Part shown: positions 31,761-34,133 of the stretch, in pieces
Position numbering within the stretch: position 1 is the stretch's first letter
Layout of the letters: the number at the start of each line of letters is the position of its first letter
Source: Bacillota bacterium
GTDB taxonomy: Bacteria > Bacillota > SHA-98 > UBA4971
Reading direction: 5' to 3'
NCBI GenBank assembly: GCA_012841305.1
Contig: DUVA01000207.1
Location: 1 to 34,133 of the forward strand
DNA length: 34,133 nucleotides
The notes under the pieces: model-generated
What the model saw: the letters and a program-made list of their open reading frames with translations, nothing else
Told to the model about the DNA's origin: nothing
Database searches by the model: none
Position numbers and translations under genes: made by a program

Positions 31761-34106
31761 TTATTTACTTGCCTCTGTTGAGGTCTTATCCCGAAAAAAC
31801 ATCTTCATACCCCTTATGTGTCTGGGGTCTATGAGTCGAAGGACTGCAGGAAGGAAAACAAGCGCTCCCAGTCCCGACGTAAACATCGTCCCTGCCACCA
31901 ACATGCCGAAAATCGATATGGCTCGGAACGTTGAGAACACAAGCAAGCCGAAGCCTAACATCAAGGTGAATGCATTGAAGAAAATCCCACGGCCGGTTGA
32001 AGTTATAGTGGCCCTCAGCGCATCGCTCTGGCCTTTGCCGTTTCGGAGTTCATAGCGATACCTGCTTGTCAAGTGAATTGAGTAGTCAACGCCGATTCCA
32101 ATGCTTATGCCTGAGATCATTATCGTCACAACATCCAATGGTATATGCATGTAGGACATGAACCCGAAATTGATCAAAACACTGACACAAAGCGGAATTA
32201 GACAGAGGAACCCGATAATCGCAGATCCTGAGATAACAGAGACGACAAGCCACACTCCGAGAGCTGAAAGGATAAGGCTCTTCGTCTGGTCGTCCATGAA
32301 TTTATCCATCATCCTCAGCATCACTTTAGGAAGGCCGACGACTTTGGTGTCAATCCCGGTACCTCTGAATTCCTCGTCAGCGATAGCGTCTACTTCATCG
32401 ATAATTCCTCCGAGTTCAGATGTGGGCACGTTCGCTGCTCTGGCGCTTACCAACGCTTTCTGGAAATCATAACTCACCATGGAGTCCAGTCCGCTTCCCC
32501 CTTGCATCGTGAAGAGGAGAAGTTCTTGGGCAACTGCCTCACGCGTGGACGGAATCGAATAGTAGGCCGGATCATCGGCATTGAGAGCCTTGTTGACATT
32601 GCGCACCAACTCTGCAATGGAAGATGCATGGCTCAACCTGTCAACTTCGCCCATCCTGTCCTGGAGCCTTGCCATGCGATCCAGCACGTCCGGCTCCTTG
32701 ACACCGTCGTACTCACCGGTATCCACCAACACGCTAAGACTGTAAGTCCCGCCAAACAGGTCTTCCACCAAACGTGTGCCCAGGACTGCGGGGCTGTCTT
32801 GCCTGAAGTATTGCATCCAGTTGGTTTCCACCTTCAGACCTGGAATAGCTACGGCGAAAATGAGAGTTACTGCCAGCACAACCAATATGACTCTGTCAGG
32901 TCGAGTTACTACTAAGGAGGCAGCGGACTCTAACAGGCGGCTCAGGAAGGACTTGCGGTTTTGCCTCGCTAAAGGAACGCGGTTGGATTCAACGCGTCTG
33001 CTTTCATGTCGACTTCCCAGAATCAGCAAGGCCGGAACGCACGTCAAGGTAATCAGCAAGTTGATCATGATACCTGCTGCTGCAAATATCCCAAATGTCC
33101 TTACAGGGCTTATAAATGACGTAGCGAAAGATGCAAATCCCACGGCTGTAGTTAGGCTGGTCATAGATACCGGACCTGTTAATTCCTGTATCACCTGCTC
33201 TATTGCGTCTTCCGGGGATCTGCCTTTGCCGTGTTCTTCATGGAAACGGTTCAATATGTGGATTCCTGCTGCGCTACCCATTGATACTAGGATAATCGGC
33301 AGAATCATGGATACTATCGTGATGTCGTAACCAAGGACAGCCATCAGGCCTATGGTGCACGCCAGGCTCATTAGAATACTGGCTATGAGAGTCGCTACAT
33401 CAAACATACTCCCGAAACTCATGTATAAGGACGCAACGACCACCACTAAGGAGAGGGGAAAGAGAATTCTAAGGTCACGGAGCATGTTATTTGTGGCTAT
33501 GTAACCAAGATACACCTCGCCAATGACATATATTTCCTCACCGGGCACTTTTTCCTGAAAAGCAACGGACTCGATATCTCTCGCAAGATCCCGAGATTCC
33601 AGTGAAGTTGCGACTCCGGGTTCTAATGTAATGAATATCGCAAGCGCGTCTCCATCATCAGATACCATGGCGGATCCCTGAGGACTGTCCTTCAGCGCCA
33701 TTTTAAACTCTTCAATTTCCTCCTCAGTTTCCGGTGTTCCGTACGCGACAGGCGAGATTTCAAGGCCAAATTCATCGCCTCGGATGATTTGAGCATTCAA
33801 GGGAGTCACCACGTCCTCGACTCCTGGCAAATCTATTATCCGATCTGCAATCCGCTGTACTTTCGCAAGGGTCTCCTTTGTATATACGTTTCCTTTGATG
33901 GCTACCATCATCATATCCTGAGACCCGAAATCTTCCACGGTTTCTATGAGATCCTGAATTACCGGATCATCCTTAGGCACCATAGACTCTGTATCTACTT
34001 TTAGATCTACTCCTCGGATGTTGATCCCGAGCAAAAGAGATACTATACAAAGAACCACTAAGACAGCTACGGGATGCCTGGCAATAATATCTGACAGTCT
34101 TTTCAT
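31761..34106 (-). CDS. RND superfamily exporter, HAE3/MMPL type
   Basis: 781 residues, complete, ATG 27 nt inside the right edge with AAGGG upstream. Topology is the RND two-fold repeat: TM1 (about 11-31), a large periplasmic loop (32-212, VDTESMVPKDDPVIQDL at its start is typical of HAE3), TM2-6 (about 214-375), TM7 (about 404-425), a second loop (426-615), TM8-12 (about 618-765). It lacks the longer loops of AcrB-type HAE1 pumps. HAE3 members such as HpnN move hopanoids or other lipids to the outer membrane. First gene of the RND-LolA-barrel set. Confidence 0.9.
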   Translation of the reverse strand: MKRLSDIIARHPVAVLVVLCIVSLLLGINIRGVDLKVDTESMVPKDDPVIQDLIETVEDFGSQDMMMVAIKGNVYTKETLAKVQRIADRIIDLPGVEDVVTPLNAQIIRGDEFGLEISPVAYGTPETEEEIEEFKMALKDSPQGSAMVSDDGDALAIFITLEPGVATSLESRDLARDIESVAFQEKVPGEEIYVIGEVYLGYIATNNMLRDLRILFPLSLVVVVASLYMSFGSMFDVATLIASILMSLACTIGLMAVLGYDITIVSMILPIILVSMGSAAGIHILNRFHEEHGKGRSPEDAIEQVIQELTGPVSMTSLTTAVGFASFATSFISPVRTFGIFAAAGIMINLLITLTCVPALLILGSRHESRRVESNRVPLARQNRKSFLSRLLESAASLVVTRPDRVILVVLAVTLIFAVAIPGLKVETNWMQYFRQDSPAVLGTRLVEDLFGGTYSLSVLVDTGEYDGVKEPDVLDRMARLQDRMGEVDRLSHASSIAELVRNVNKALNADDPAYYSIPSTREAVAQELLLFTMQGGSGLDSMVSYDFQKALVSARAANVPTSELGGIIDEVDAIADEEFRGTGIDTKVVGLPKVMLRMMDKFMDDQTKSLILSALGVWLVVSVISGSAIIGFLCLIPLCVSVLINFGFMSYMHIPLDVVTIMISGISIGIGVDYSIHLTSRYRYELRNGKGQSDALRATITSTGRGIFFNAFTLMLGFGLLVFSTFRAISIFGMLVAGTMFTSGLGALVFLPAVLRLIDPRHIRGMKMFFRDKTSTEASK

Positions 34107-34133
34107 TATCCCTTCAACCCTCCGCCTTTGCTA

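Overview
The window reads as one stretch of chromosome from an anaerobic bacterium of Firmicutes (Bacillota) type. Evidence for this is the four-gene pyruvate:ferredoxin oxidoreductase operon, type III pantothenate kinase, PdxS-type vitamin B6 synthesis, ECF vitamin-uptake S components, Tex, a P-II/DUF1538 pair, and strong GGAGG-type ribosome binding sites with many GTG and TTG starts. The right end carries genes that only make sense with an outer membrane: an HAE3-type RND exporter, a LolA-like periplasmic protein, a DUF1302-like beta-barrel and a SYLF protein. I therefore infer a diderm Firmicute, perhaps of the Limnochordia type. This is inference; no rRNA is present to test it. I see no phage, transposase or CRISPR array.

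Layout. 1-2231 (minus): porGDAB, with porB cut by the window edge. 2541-3953 (plus): a CBS-PAS-HD signalling protein. 3982-7477 (minus): glyA, pdxS and a PatB/MalY-type lyase, so a PLP maker sits between two PLP users. 7731-11020: a membrane SDH_sah/ClpP-fold protease converging on a HerA-like ATPase. 11291-11822: a gene-free array of about 15 short imperfect palindromes, next to tRNA-Ala(CGC) at 11888-11963. 12146-14135 (minus): greA-lysS. 14328-18105 (minus): an HflX-Dus fusion gene, an HTH protein and a 'quinate 5-dehydrogenase'-like protein. 18851-20600 (plus): an ABC exporter (ATPase and permease) behind a strong promoter that overlaps a dyad. 20675-21858 (minus): coaX and a half-size GDT1/UPF0016 transporter. 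22197-24628 (minus): a tight operon of two ECF S components, a THEP1-type NTPase and a methyltransferase. 24760-26952 (minus): tex. 27202-28241 (plus): DUF1538 membrane protein and its P-II regulator. 28274-34106 (minus): SYLF protein, beta-barrel, LolA-like protein and RND exporter.

The observations I rate highest are these. (1) The palindrome array at 11291-11822 has unit spacings of mostly 22, 32-33, 41 and 51-52 bp, roughly whole turns of DNA; related, more degenerate copies lie at 18253-18454. (2) An in-frame fusion joins the ribosome-splitting GTPase HflX, lacking its usual C-terminal domain, to a tRNA-dihydrouridine synthase; its best start is a CTG. (3) The ECF-S/ECF-S/THEP1/methyltransferase operon has no known substrate. 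(4) The RND/LolA-like/barrel set suggests lipid or lipoprotein traffic to an outer membrane. (5) DUF1538 and P-II form a pair whose promoter is covered by a 9+9 bp dyad.

All family calls come from reading motifs by eye. Promoters, dyads and the array consensus were also found by eye and have no statistical score.
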